Shown here one piece after another: positions 11,301 through 18,816 of a stretch of DNA of 64,000 nt (position 1 is the stretch's first letter; each line of letters begins with the position of its first letter). The notes under the pieces were generated by a model, which was not told where the DNA came from, made no database searches, and saw only the letters and a list, made by a program, of their open reading frames with translations. The DNA lies in NCBI GenBank assembly GCA_934446065.1, contig CAKSDP010000002.1, forward strand, positions 37,723 through 101,722, read 5' to 3'. The position numbers and the translations under genes were made by a program. Origin of the DNA: an uncultured Eubacteriales bacterium (GTDB taxonomy: Bacteria > Bacillota > Clostridia > Oscillospirales > CAG-272).

Positions 11301-12061
11301 AAAAAGTTATACTTGTACTTGTGGACGGAATGCGTTCCGATTCACTGGCAGCCTGCGGCAACGAGTACGCAGTCAAATTTGCCGAGGAGAATATCTCTAA
11401 GGTATATGCTACGACTGTTATGCCGACGGTCACACTTCCCTGTCACTTTTCGCTTTTCAAGAGCGTAAATCCCGACAGACACGGAATCCTCAGCAACACC
11501 TACGTTCCGCTTGTACGCCCGATCCCGAGCCTGCTTGACGTCATGAGACGCAACGGCCGCAAGTGCGGTATGTTCTACAACTGGGAGGAGCTTCGCGACC
11601 TGAACGCTCCCGGCACACTCACCATTTCGTCCTTCATCACGACCGATGTACCCGATTCCGACGAGTACATCGCGACCGAGGCGCTCAAGAACATTGCAAA
11701 ATATGACCTTGACTGCTCGTTCGTATATCTTGATGAGACCGATGAGTGCGGTCACCGCCACGGCTGGATGGGTGAGGCATATCTCGACTGCGTATCGAGA
11801 GCATGGGGTATCATCCACCGCCTGCGCGATGCATTCCCGGATCACGTTGTGATCGTAACTGCCGACCACGGCGGACACGAGCATATGCACGGTGCGGACA
11901 TTCCCGAGGATCTCCAGATCCCGATCATCATTTCCGGTGAGGGTCTTGAGGCTTCCGAGAAGATGGAGAGCGCGAACATTATCGATATTGCTCCTACCAT
12001 TGCCGCTATCATGGGCGTTGAGCCGGATGACGACTGGCGCGGTGTAAGCCTTGTAAAATAA
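11297..12061 (+). CDS. Alkaline phosphatase superfamily phosphodiesterase/pyrophosphatase
   Basis: A 254-aa enzyme of the type I phosphodiesterase/nucleotide pyrophosphatase branch. Metal-binding and catalytic elements in order: VDGMRSD (first Asp), the MPTVTLPCH segment with the likely Thr nucleophile, LDETDECGHRHG (Asp and His ligands), and TADHGGHEH (Asp-His pair with His). No signal peptide is visible, so it is probably cytoplasmic. The substrate is unknown. It starts inside the glycerate kinase stop (ATGA) and is the last gene before a strong hairpin. Codon use shifts towards C-ending, highly expressed codons compared with the genes upstream. Confidence 0.85.
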   Translation: MKKVILVLVDGMRSDSLAACGNEYAVKFAEENISKVYATTVMPTVTLPCHFSLFKSVNPDRHGILSNTYVPLVRPIPSLLDVMRRNGRKCGMFYNWEELRDLNAPGTLTISSFITTDVPDSDEYIATEALKNIAKYDLDCSFVYLDETDECGHRHGWMGEAYLDCVSRAWGIIHRLRDAFPDHVVIVTADHGGHEHMHGADIPEDLQIPIIISGEGLEASEKMESANIIDIAPTIAAIMGVEPDDDWRGVSLVK

Positions 12062-12079
12062 GTCTTAACATATAACATA

Positions 12080-12113
12080 AAAAGGATCCCAACAGAAATG
12101 TTGGGATCCTTTT
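12080..12113. terminator. Bidirectional intrinsic terminator
   Basis: Fifteen-base perfect arms AAAAGGATCCCAACA and TGTTGGGATCCTTTT close on a GAAA tetraloop, with A and T tracts at both ends. It separates the + strand phosphodiesterase gene from the convergent acetyltransferase remnant. Confidence 0.9.
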
Positions 12114-12115
12114 GT

Positions 12116-12717
12116 TTACAGTTCGATTCGTCTGTCTTTGAAATAGAATTCACGGTCGTGCTCGCCGATTTCACGGAGGACGTGATACGGATTTCCGACG
12201 GCGACGACGTTTGCGGGGATATCCTTTGTGACAACGTTTCCGGCTCCGATCACGGAATTATCTCCGATCGTGACGCCCGGAAGGACGATCACTCCCGCGC
12301 CGAGCCAGCAGTTGCGTCCGATATGCACCGGCATATTGTACTGATAGGCTTTTTCACGCAGCTCGGGCAGGATCGGATGACCTGCCGTTGCGATCGTGAC
12401 GTGGAGACCGAACATCGTGTAATCTCCGACGTAGATGTGTGTGTCATCAACAAATGTCGCACCGAAGTTGCAGTAGACATTCTTACCGAAGTGGACGTAG
12501 CGTCCGCCCCAATTCGCATGAAACGGAGGCTCAATATAGCGCCCTCGCCGATCTCCGCGAACATCTCGGAAAGGAGCTCCTTTCGCTTTTCAGGCTCGCT
12601 TGGGCGAGTCATATTGTAATCGTACAGGCGGTCGAGGCACTTCTGCTGTGCGGCTGCGATCTCGTCATCGGACGGGAGATACAGCTCGCCTGTGTGCATT
12701 TTATCAAATTCGCTCAT
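12116..12717 (-). pseudogene. Sugar O-acetyltransferase (maltose/galactoside type), frameshifted
   Basis: Encodes a hexapeptide-repeat (left-handed beta-helix) acetyltransferase like Maa/LacA, which moves acetyl from acetyl-CoA to sugars. The N-terminal mac domain (MSEFDKMHTGELYLPSDDE..., residues 1-57) is in one frame. The rest, including VHIGRNCWLGAGVIVLPGV and GNPYHVLREI, is in another. The switch lies at about 12537-12542, where one base appears missing from an Ala codon before the expected YIEPPFHANWG. Adding one base would restore about 200 aa, the usual length. No other lesion is visible, so this is either a recent inactivation or a sequence error. Confidence 0.8.
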
Positions 12718-12719
12718 AG

Positions 12720-15131
12720 TTAACCTCTCAGCGAAATTCCAAACTTATCCGAAAGGGATTTCAGTATCTTTGCGACGGATTTGTCTGCTTCCTCATCGCT
12801 CAGAGTGTGGTCATCCGAGCGAAGCTTTACTGCGAACGAAAGGCTCTTTTTGCCTGCGCCTACCTGTGCGCCGCGATATACGTCAAAGAGAGCTACGGAT
12901 TCAAGCAGCTTTGATGCAGCGTCTGCAATAGCGGACTCGATCTGTCCTGCCTCAAGTGCTTCGTCGCAAACGAACGAGAAATCGCGCTCAAGTGCGGGGT
13001 ATTTCGGCAGCGGTACGTAGCTGACTTCGGTTCTGCGAGATTCAAACATTGCCGCAAAATCAAGCTCGGCGGCGTAAACACGGACATTGCCGAAGCCGTA
13101 ATTTGCTGCGGTTTCGGGGTGGATCTCACCGAATACGCCGAGGACCTTGTCGCCGCAGAGCACGGACGCGCATCTTCCGGGGTGGAATGTACGGTCGTTT
13201 TTGTTTGCCTTATAGCTGACGCCGAGAACGGCAAGGTGGGAGAGGAGCGCCTCAATGTATCCCTTCATCTTGTAGAATCCGGTTTCACCCTTGACGGAAT
13301 CCATGAATCCGATGGTGAGTCTCTTCGGCTCATCGGGCAGCTCGCCATCACCCTTCGGGAGGTAGACCGACGCAAGTTCAAAGAGGAACGCCTCGTGGTT
13401 TTTACGGTTGTAGTTGCCGGAGAGGATCTCAAGCATCGACGGCAGTGCCGTTGTACGCATGACAGAGGTGTCCTCGCCGAGCGGGTTTGAAATGGTAACG
13501 GATCTGCGGCGGCTGTCGTCTGCCGCGAGTCTTATTTTGTCATAATACTTGGGGCTGATGAAGGAGAACGTTTCGATCTGATCGGCGCCCATTCCGATCA
13601 TTGCGTTCTCACAGTCGATCTCAAAGAGCTGGGATTCGGTGCGACCGCCCTCGGCAAGTCCGGAGGAAAATCCGGTGGACTCGATGCTGTTGTAGCCGTA
13701 GATGCGGATGACCTCTTCCGCGACATCATTCATGCAGCGCACATCGTCGCGGAATGACGGAACGGTGATCTTTTCGCCGTCGACCTTGAAGTCAAGCGAT
13801 CTGAGTGCGTTCTTCATGAAGTCTTCGGGAATCTTTGTTCCGAGGAAACGGTTGATCGTATCGGGGCAGAGATCGAGCACTGCGAGCTGTTTTTTCTCGG
13901 GATAGCAGTCGATGGTTCCGTCAACGATATCACCGGCGTCAAGAAGATTTACAAGCTCGCACGCGCGGCGGAGAGCTTTCATTGTACCCTCGGCGTCGAG
14001 TCCCTTTTCAAAGCGGGACGAGCTTTCGGTGCGCATACCGAGCGATTTTGCCGTGCGGCGCACATTTCCGCCGTTGAATACAGCAGACTCAAAGACGACG
14101 TTGACCGTGGTATCGGAGATACCGCTGTTTGCGCCGCCCATTACGCCTGCAAGCGCGACGGGTTTCTTCTCATCCGCAATTACAAGCATATCCGAGGAGA
14201 GCTTGTGCTCGATGTGGTCGAGCGTGACGTAATCCTCGCCATCCCCTGCTCTGCGGACGACGATGTGGCTGCCGTCGAGGCAGGAGTAATCGAACGCGTG
14301 CATCGGCTGACCGTACTCGAGCATGACGTAGTTTGTGATATCGACGATGTTGTTGATCGGACGAACGCCGGATGCGCGCAGACGCATTCTCAGCCACAGC
14401 GGCGAGGGTGCGATGCGGACATTCTTAACGACTGCTGCGCTGTATCGGTAGCACAGCTCAGGTGCGGCGATATCGACCTTCAGATAGTTTGAAATGTCGT
14501 CGCCGTCGCCGGCACACTTGACTTCGGGTTCGTGAAGTGTGAGCGGGCGGTCGAAGGAAACCGCGCTCTCACGTGCAAGTCCGATGACCGACAGGCAGTC
14601 CGGTCTGTTTGAAGTGATCTCAAATTCAACGACCGTATCGCGGAGCTTCAGCACATCGAGTATGTCGTCGCCGGGGTTTGCCTCAATGCCGCAGTCGCCG
14701 AGGATGAGGATTCCGTCCTCGATCGCGCCGGGCATATCGTGTGTCGTCAGCTCAAGCTCGGCGATTGAGCAGAACATTCCCTCGGAGACGGCACCGCGCA
14801 ACTTGCCCTTCTTGATCTTTACATCGCCGGGGAGATTGGCACCGTCGAGCGCAACGGGAACGAGCGCGCCGGGTGTGACGTTTGTTGCGGCGGTGACGAT
14901 CTGGATTGGCTCATCGCGTCCGACGTCAACGGAGCAGATGTTGAGCCTGTCCGCGTCGGGATGCTTTTCGGTGGATATTACCTTGCCTACGACGACATTT
15001 GATATATTTTCGCCGAGTAGCTCGTAGCCCTCGACTTTCGAGCCGGTGTCGGTCATTCTGTCAGAATATTCCTTGGGCGAGATTCCGGACACGTCAACGA
15101 AATCATTTACCCATTCAAGTGACAATTTCAT
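12720..15131 (-). CDS. pheT: Phenylalanine--tRNA ligase beta subunit
   Basis: Beta subunit of the heterotetrameric class II PheRS. Domains in order: a tRNA-binding EMAP/OB-like domain (about residues 40-150), the B3/4 editing domain that clears mischarged Tyr (about 210-370), B5 (about 400-475), the catalytic-like core (about 490-690), and the C-terminal ferredoxin-like anticodon-binding domain (about 710-803, starting YVPLPKYPALERDFSF). Length (803 aa) equals the Bacillus protein. It lies 44 nt downstream of pheS in the same transcript. Confidence 0.96.
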   Translation of the reverse strand: MKLSLEWVNDFVDVSGISPKEYSDRMTDTGSKVEGYELLGENISNVVVGKVISTEKHPDADRLNICSVDVGRDEPIQIVTAATNVTPGALVPVALDGANLPGDVKIKKGKLRGAVSEGMFCSIAELELTTHDMPGAIEDGILILGDCGIEANPGDDILDVLKLRDTVVEFEITSNRPDCLSVIGLARESAVSFDRPLTLHEPEVKCAGDGDDISNYLKVDIAAPELCYRYSAAVVKNVRIAPSPLWLRMRLRASGVRPINNIVDITNYVMLEYGQPMHAFDYSCLDGSHIVVRRAGDGEDYVTLDHIEHKLSSDMLVIADEKKPVALAGVMGGANSGISDTTVNVVFESAVFNGGNVRRTAKSLGMRTESSSRFEKGLDAEGTMKALRRACELVNLLDAGDIVDGTIDCYPEKKQLAVLDLCPDTINRFLGTKIPEDFMKNALRSLDFKVDGEKITVPSFRDDVRCMNDVAEEVIRIYGYNSIESTGFSSGLAEGGRTESQLFEIDCENAMIGMGADQIETFSFISPKYYDKIRLAADDSRRRSVTISNPLGEDTSVMRTTALPSMLEILSGNYNRKNHEAFLFELASVYLPKGDGELPDEPKRLTIGFMDSVKGETGFYKMKGYIEALLSHLAVLGVSYKANKNDRTFHPGRCASVLCGDKVLGVFGEIHPETAANYGFGNVRVYAAELDFAAMFESRRTEVSYVPLPKYPALERDFSFVCDEALEAGQIESAIADAASKLLESVALFDVYRGAQVGAGKKSLSFAVKLRSDDHTLSDEEADKSVAKILKSLSDKFGISLRG

Positions 15132-15175
15132 TTTATATAATCCTTTCGGTGATAGAAAAATTTATAATTCCGGAA

Positions 15176-16189
15176 TCAGAACTGCGAGAGGAAACGGACG
15201 TCATTCTCATAGAGAAGGCGCATATCATCAATATGATATTTCAGCATTACCGCGCGCTCGATGCCGAGACCGAAAGCAAATCCGCTGTATACTTCGGGGT
15301 CGATTCCGCATTCGCGCAGGACGTTCGGGTGAACCATACCGGCACCGAGAATCTCGATCCAACCCTCTCCCTTGCAGAGGCGGCATCCCTTGCCGCCGCA
15401 GGCGAAGCAGGAGAGATCGACCTCGGCGGACGGCTCGGTGAACGGGAAATGGTGAGGACGGAAACGCACCTTTGTTCCCTCTCCGAACAGATGCTTTGCG
15501 AATATCTCAAGTGTACCCTTGAGGTCGCCCATTGTAATGCCGCGATCGACAACGAGACCCTCCATCTGATGGAACAGCGGCGAGTGAGTTGCGTCCACTG
15601 CGTCCGAGCGGTACACGCGACCGGGGGAGATTATGCGGATCGGCGGCTCGGTAGACTCCATGACACGCGCCTGAACGGGCGAGGTCTGCGAGCGAAGCAG
15701 GATATTATCGGTGATATAGAAGGTATCCTGCGTGTCGCGTGCGGGATGATCCGGCGGGATATTGAGTGCCTGGAAGTTGTAGTAGTCGTACTCGACCTCG
15801 GGCCCCTCGGCGATAGTGAAGCCCATGCCGGTGAATATATCCTCAAGGTCATGCTGTACGCGGGCGAGCGGGTGGCGATGTCCTACGGGAACGCGGATTC
15901 CCGGCTGTGTTACGTCGAGAGTTTCCTCGGCGAGCTTTTTCTCGAGCAGAGCCGATTTGAGGCTTTCGTTTTTCTTTGCGATCTCGCTCTCGATGAACTG
16001 ACGCACATCGTTTGCGAGCTGACCCATTGCGGGACGCTCATCGGGAGAGAGTTGACCCATTCCGCGGAGGAGAGCGGTAAGCTCACCCTTTTTGCCGAGA
16101 AACTTAATTCTGATCTCTTCGAGGTCAGCGTTCGGGTCTGACATTCTCTCGAGGGCTGCTTCTTTGATCTTCAGCAGTTTTTCTTTCAT
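15176..16189 (-). CDS. pheS: Phenylalanine--tRNA ligase alpha subunit
   Basis: Catalytic subunit of PheRS that activates Phe with ATP and charges tRNA-Phe. An N-terminal coiled-coil (about residues 1-85, with FLGKKGELTALLRGMG) contacts tRNA. The class II core shows motif 2 (HPVFHQMEG-like SPLFHQMEGLVVD) and motif 3 in GFAFGLGIERAVM. The CFACGGKGCRLCKGEGW segment carries four cysteines, as in many Clostridia. I chose ATG 16189 because MKEKLLKIKE aligns with family N-termini; ATG 16201, four codons upstream, is possible. Neither has a strong ribosome-binding site. It is controlled by the T-box upstream. Confidence 0.95.
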   Translation of the reverse strand: MKEKLLKIKEAALERMSDPNADLEEIRIKFLGKKGELTALLRGMGQLSPDERPAMGQLANDVRQFIESEIAKKNESLKSALLEKKLAEETLDVTQPGIRVPVGHRHPLARVQHDLEDIFTGMGFTIAEGPEVEYDYYNFQALNIPPDHPARDTQDTFYITDNILLRSQTSPVQARVMESTEPPIRIISPGRVYRSDAVDATHSPLFHQMEGLVVDRGITMGDLKGTLEIFAKHLFGEGTKVRFRPHHFPFTEPSAEVDLSCFACGGKGCRLCKGEGWIEILGAGMVHPNVLRECGIDPEVYSGFAFGLGIERAVMLKYHIDDMRLLYENDVRFLSQF

Positions 16190-16221
16190 TCCAAGCACCA
16201 TACTTTCATAAGTATTCACCG

Positions 16222-16460
16222 ACGCGCGGTGTAAAATAAAAAATCGCCGTGAATCTCGGGACGGTGAAAACCGCGGTACCACCCGAATTCCGGCGTGAGC
16301 CAACACTCATTTGTCTTTAACGGGACAAACCGGGGCAAGCCCAATGCTCCGAAGCGAAAGGCGAGGTGCAGATCCGCCGTCTGCTTTCAGCCGAGGACAG
16401 ACGGTCTCTTTTTCCGGATGCGCAGCACGAAGCCGACTTCATCACTGCATATACTACAAT
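16222..16460 (-). promoter_or_regulatory. T-box riboswitch leader of pheST
   Basis: The leader contains the universal T-box core GGGTGGTACCGCGG at 16271-16284, which forms the antiterminator and pairs with the CCA end of uncharged tRNA. A terminator region with the run TTTTTTATTTT (16233-16243) follows. Upstream, complementary segments such as CCGTCTG and CAGACGG form part of a Stem I-like structure. By context it senses uncharged tRNA-Phe; I could not place the UUC specifier codon with certainty. Confidence 0.9.
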
Positions 16461-16461
16461 T

Positions 16462-16490
16462 AGTATAGCATACGAAAAATTTTTTGTCAA
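16462..16490 (-). promoter_or_regulatory. Promoter of the pheST operon
   Basis: TTGACA (16485-16490) and TATACT (16462-16467) are separated by exactly 17 nt, directly upstream of the T-box leader. Confidence 0.8.
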
Positions 16491-16505
16491 GTAATGATAG
16501 CAAAA

Positions 16506-16536
16506 ATTCGGACTACCGATGTACGGTAGTCCGAAT
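16506..16536 (-). terminator. Terminator after the first DUF4838 gene
   Basis: Thirteen-base arms ATTCGGACTACCG and CGGTAGTCCGAAT surround a 5-nt loop. On the minus strand the hairpin ends in TTTTTG, a normal intrinsic terminator for the gene ending at 16546. Confidence 0.85.
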
Positions 16537-16545
16537 GTATTTTGT

Positions 16546-18750
16546 TTACGCTATGGCTTCTGTGGTCGTCTCCGAATCTGTTTCGGCGGGACGGTATTTT
16601 TCGGGTATTTCGCGCTGCGTTGCGTCGGGATCCGTCAGACGATTGCGTCTGGGCAGCCAGTCGATCCATGCGGAATCCTCAAGGTTGTCCTTTATGGAGA
16701 TAGTGGAAACTGACGGAATACGATCAAGATTCAATCCGTACTTGCGGATTATCGAGACCATGTGATCGTAGTAAGCGCTCAGCTGCTCAATAGTTGCGGT
16801 GTCATTTGCATCATACGCACGGAAATACGTTGAGAAGCAAGCTTCGTAGTAAACGTGGCACGAGAGCATCTCGCATCTCATCTGCTGATCGGCATTGTCT
16901 GCAAGGCTTATTGCCTTCTCGAAAAGCGCGATCATCTTTTCGTAGTTCTCAGATAAGAATTTTTCGTTATACAGCGGGAAAGGTGTAGCGTTCCCTGCCC
17001 ATACCCAACAGTGGAAGTAATCGACTTTTGCCTGCGCTTCGATCCACATATCAATGTATGCGCGGATGTAGCGCCATCCCTCGCCGTACTCGATCTCAAG
17101 CTCCCGGCAAAGGAAATCCTCGTATTCCTCGTCTGTCATCTCGCTGTTCCAGCTTACCTCGCTCATGAGGTTTTCCTCGATGCGCTTGATGCCGAAGGGG
17201 GATGACTCCATTTCACAGAACAATCCCGTAACGCCGAGCTTCTTGAAGTAACGGAAATCGGGGAGGATGTTCTGGATTATAGTATACTGATGGAGTCCGG
17301 AATCCATTGCGTATGTCCAAAGGTAAAGATTATCGGTGACCACAGCCCAGCGCTCGACCCACTCGGCGTCCTGGTGATTCTCATTTCCCGAGAAGCCGTT
17401 ATCATCTGATACGCTGCACTTTGAGCCGTCAAACGGATGGTTTGCGCAGTTACCGTTTGAGCAGTACGTGACGTGAAGGTATTCGTTTCCGGTGGTCACA
17501 GCCGGCGGCTTCTTTGCGCTGAAATATGCAAAGACTTTGATATAGAGGTGTGCGCCGGGGTATGCTGCCTCAAGTTCTTCGCCGAGCCGGTTTGCAAACT
17601 GAACCATTGCGCCCGCGTTCGATTTATCGTATCTCAGAACATCTGAGCAATTCTTACACATGCAGAAAGAATCGTTATCACCCATTGCGATGTCGATGTC
17701 CTTGAACTCTAATCCGGGGGTCTCGCCGCCGGCGATACGCGAGTTGATGTAGCGTGTTACGCTGTCATACACTGCCTCGAATACAGATTCGTCAGTGAAG
17801 CAAGGCTGGAAATACTGATGGTTCTCGCCGTTGTTCCAACGGTAATTCTGAAGCCCGTGGCAGGCATGCTCGATCGGACCGTAGGAGGACTGAGCGCGAG
17901 TGGGGGAACGCTTGTCGTTATTTACCCTGCTGAACCAAAATCCGGCTGTGTAGGGATAGAAAAAGTCAAAGAGCGGGGTCTCGGTTTCGTCGATCCCTTC
18001 GGGTACTGCGACGATATCAGCCTCATTCAGGCGTGAGTCGCCGGACATGAGGTTGTCCCAACCGCACTCGTTCTGGAGGAAGCGATACACGGCGTTCATG
18101 CAGCCGCGATCGACCGCGCCCTCAAAGATGAGGTTGCCGTCCTCTTCATAATAGCGGTAACCGGCTTCACACAAATCACTGTTATCGGTGAAGCGGAAGG
18201 CTATCTGATGCTCTGCCGAAGATTCGCCGAAAACTACGGGCAGCGTTACGCCGCAAGCCTTTGTGATGAGACGCACAAGCTCGTCCTTGGCGAACTTCAT
18301 GTTCTCGTTGTTTTCTTCCGGTACAACGACCGTGAACTCCGAAATATCGGTCCCGAAAAGCGTGAGCTTTTCGATGCGCGTACCCTCATGGAATGTCACG
18401 TTCTCGATCGCGGTTCCGGCTTCAACATTTTTTGCGTACTTGCGGACGGCGCGATCAAGTCCGCTGTCGGTCTTACCGAAGATGAGCGTTTCGGTGCCGA
18501 TATTGCGGATGATGTAGCCGTCGTCCTCAAAATCGGACATATCAATGCCGTACTTTGCGTCGTTTCCGACGCCGATCGTGACCTTGCCTACGTTGTCGCC
18601 GAGACGATCGTCGAGCCACTTGGCATACGAGTCCGAATCGGATGAAGTAGATGAGGTGCGCGTGGAAGAGCTGCTTTGTGAGCCGCAAGCGGCGCAGCTC
18701 AGAACAGATGCGAGGGTCAGGAATGCTGCGAGTGTTTGTTTGATTCTCAT
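16546..18750 (-). CDS. DUF4838 lipoprotein, paralogue A
   Basis: A 734-aa lipoprotein with a basic N-terminus, hydrophobic stretch and lipid-attachment Cys at residue 22 (CAAC-GS), then a Ser/Thr-rich linker. Two GH20b/GH67-N-like alpha/beta segments follow (about 55-110 and 140-245; the second ends NAVYRFLQNECGW). A long DUF4838-type region with a barrel-like pattern comes next, with a conserved Cys cluster FCMCKNCSDVLRYDKSN and CSNGNCANHPFDGSKCS. Proteins of this type are thought to be related to alpha-glucuronidase-like glycosidases; catalytic residues and substrate are unknown. The closest relative is paralogue B, 66 nt upstream. No good promoter of its own is visible. Confidence 0.8.
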   Translation of the reverse strand: MRIKQTLAAFLTLASVLSCAACGSQSSSSTRTSSTSSDSDSYAKWLDDRLGDNVGKVTIGVGNDAKYGIDMSDFEDDGYIIRNIGTETLIFGKTDSGLDRAVRKYAKNVEAGTAIENVTFHEGTRIEKLTLFGTDISEFTVVVPEENNENMKFAKDELVRLITKACGVTLPVVFGESSAEHQIAFRFTDNSDLCEAGYRYYEEDGNLIFEGAVDRGCMNAVYRFLQNECGWDNLMSGDSRLNEADIVAVPEGIDETETPLFDFFYPYTAGFWFSRVNNDKRSPTRAQSSYGPIEHACHGLQNYRWNNGENHQYFQPCFTDESVFEAVYDSVTRYINSRIAGGETPGLEFKDIDIAMGDNDSFCMCKNCSDVLRYDKSNAGAMVQFANRLGEELEAAYPGAHLYIKVFAYFSAKKPPAVTTGNEYLHVTYCSNGNCANHPFDGSKCSVSDDNGFSGNENHQDAEWVERWAVVTDNLYLWTYAMDSGLHQYTIIQNILPDFRYFKKLGVTGLFCEMESSPFGIKRIEENLMSEVSWNSEMTDEEYEDFLCRELEIEYGEGWRYIRAYIDMWIEAQAKVDYFHCWVWAGNATPFPLYNEKFLSENYEKMIALFEKAISLADNADQQMRCEMLSCHVYYEACFSTYFRAYDANDTATIEQLSAYYDHMVSIIRKYGLNLDRIPSVSTISIKDNLEDSAWIDWLPRRNRLTDPDATQREIPEKYRPAETDSETTTEAIA

Positions 18751-18816
18751 ATATAGTTCTCCGTTAAAATAGTATACTATTTGGATTCACATTCTCGGCA
18801 GTCCGAATATGGTTAT

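Noticed and set aside
14999..16141. Long + strand open frame of 380 codons opposite pheS
   Set aside because: Antisense shadow of pheS with no protein-family features.
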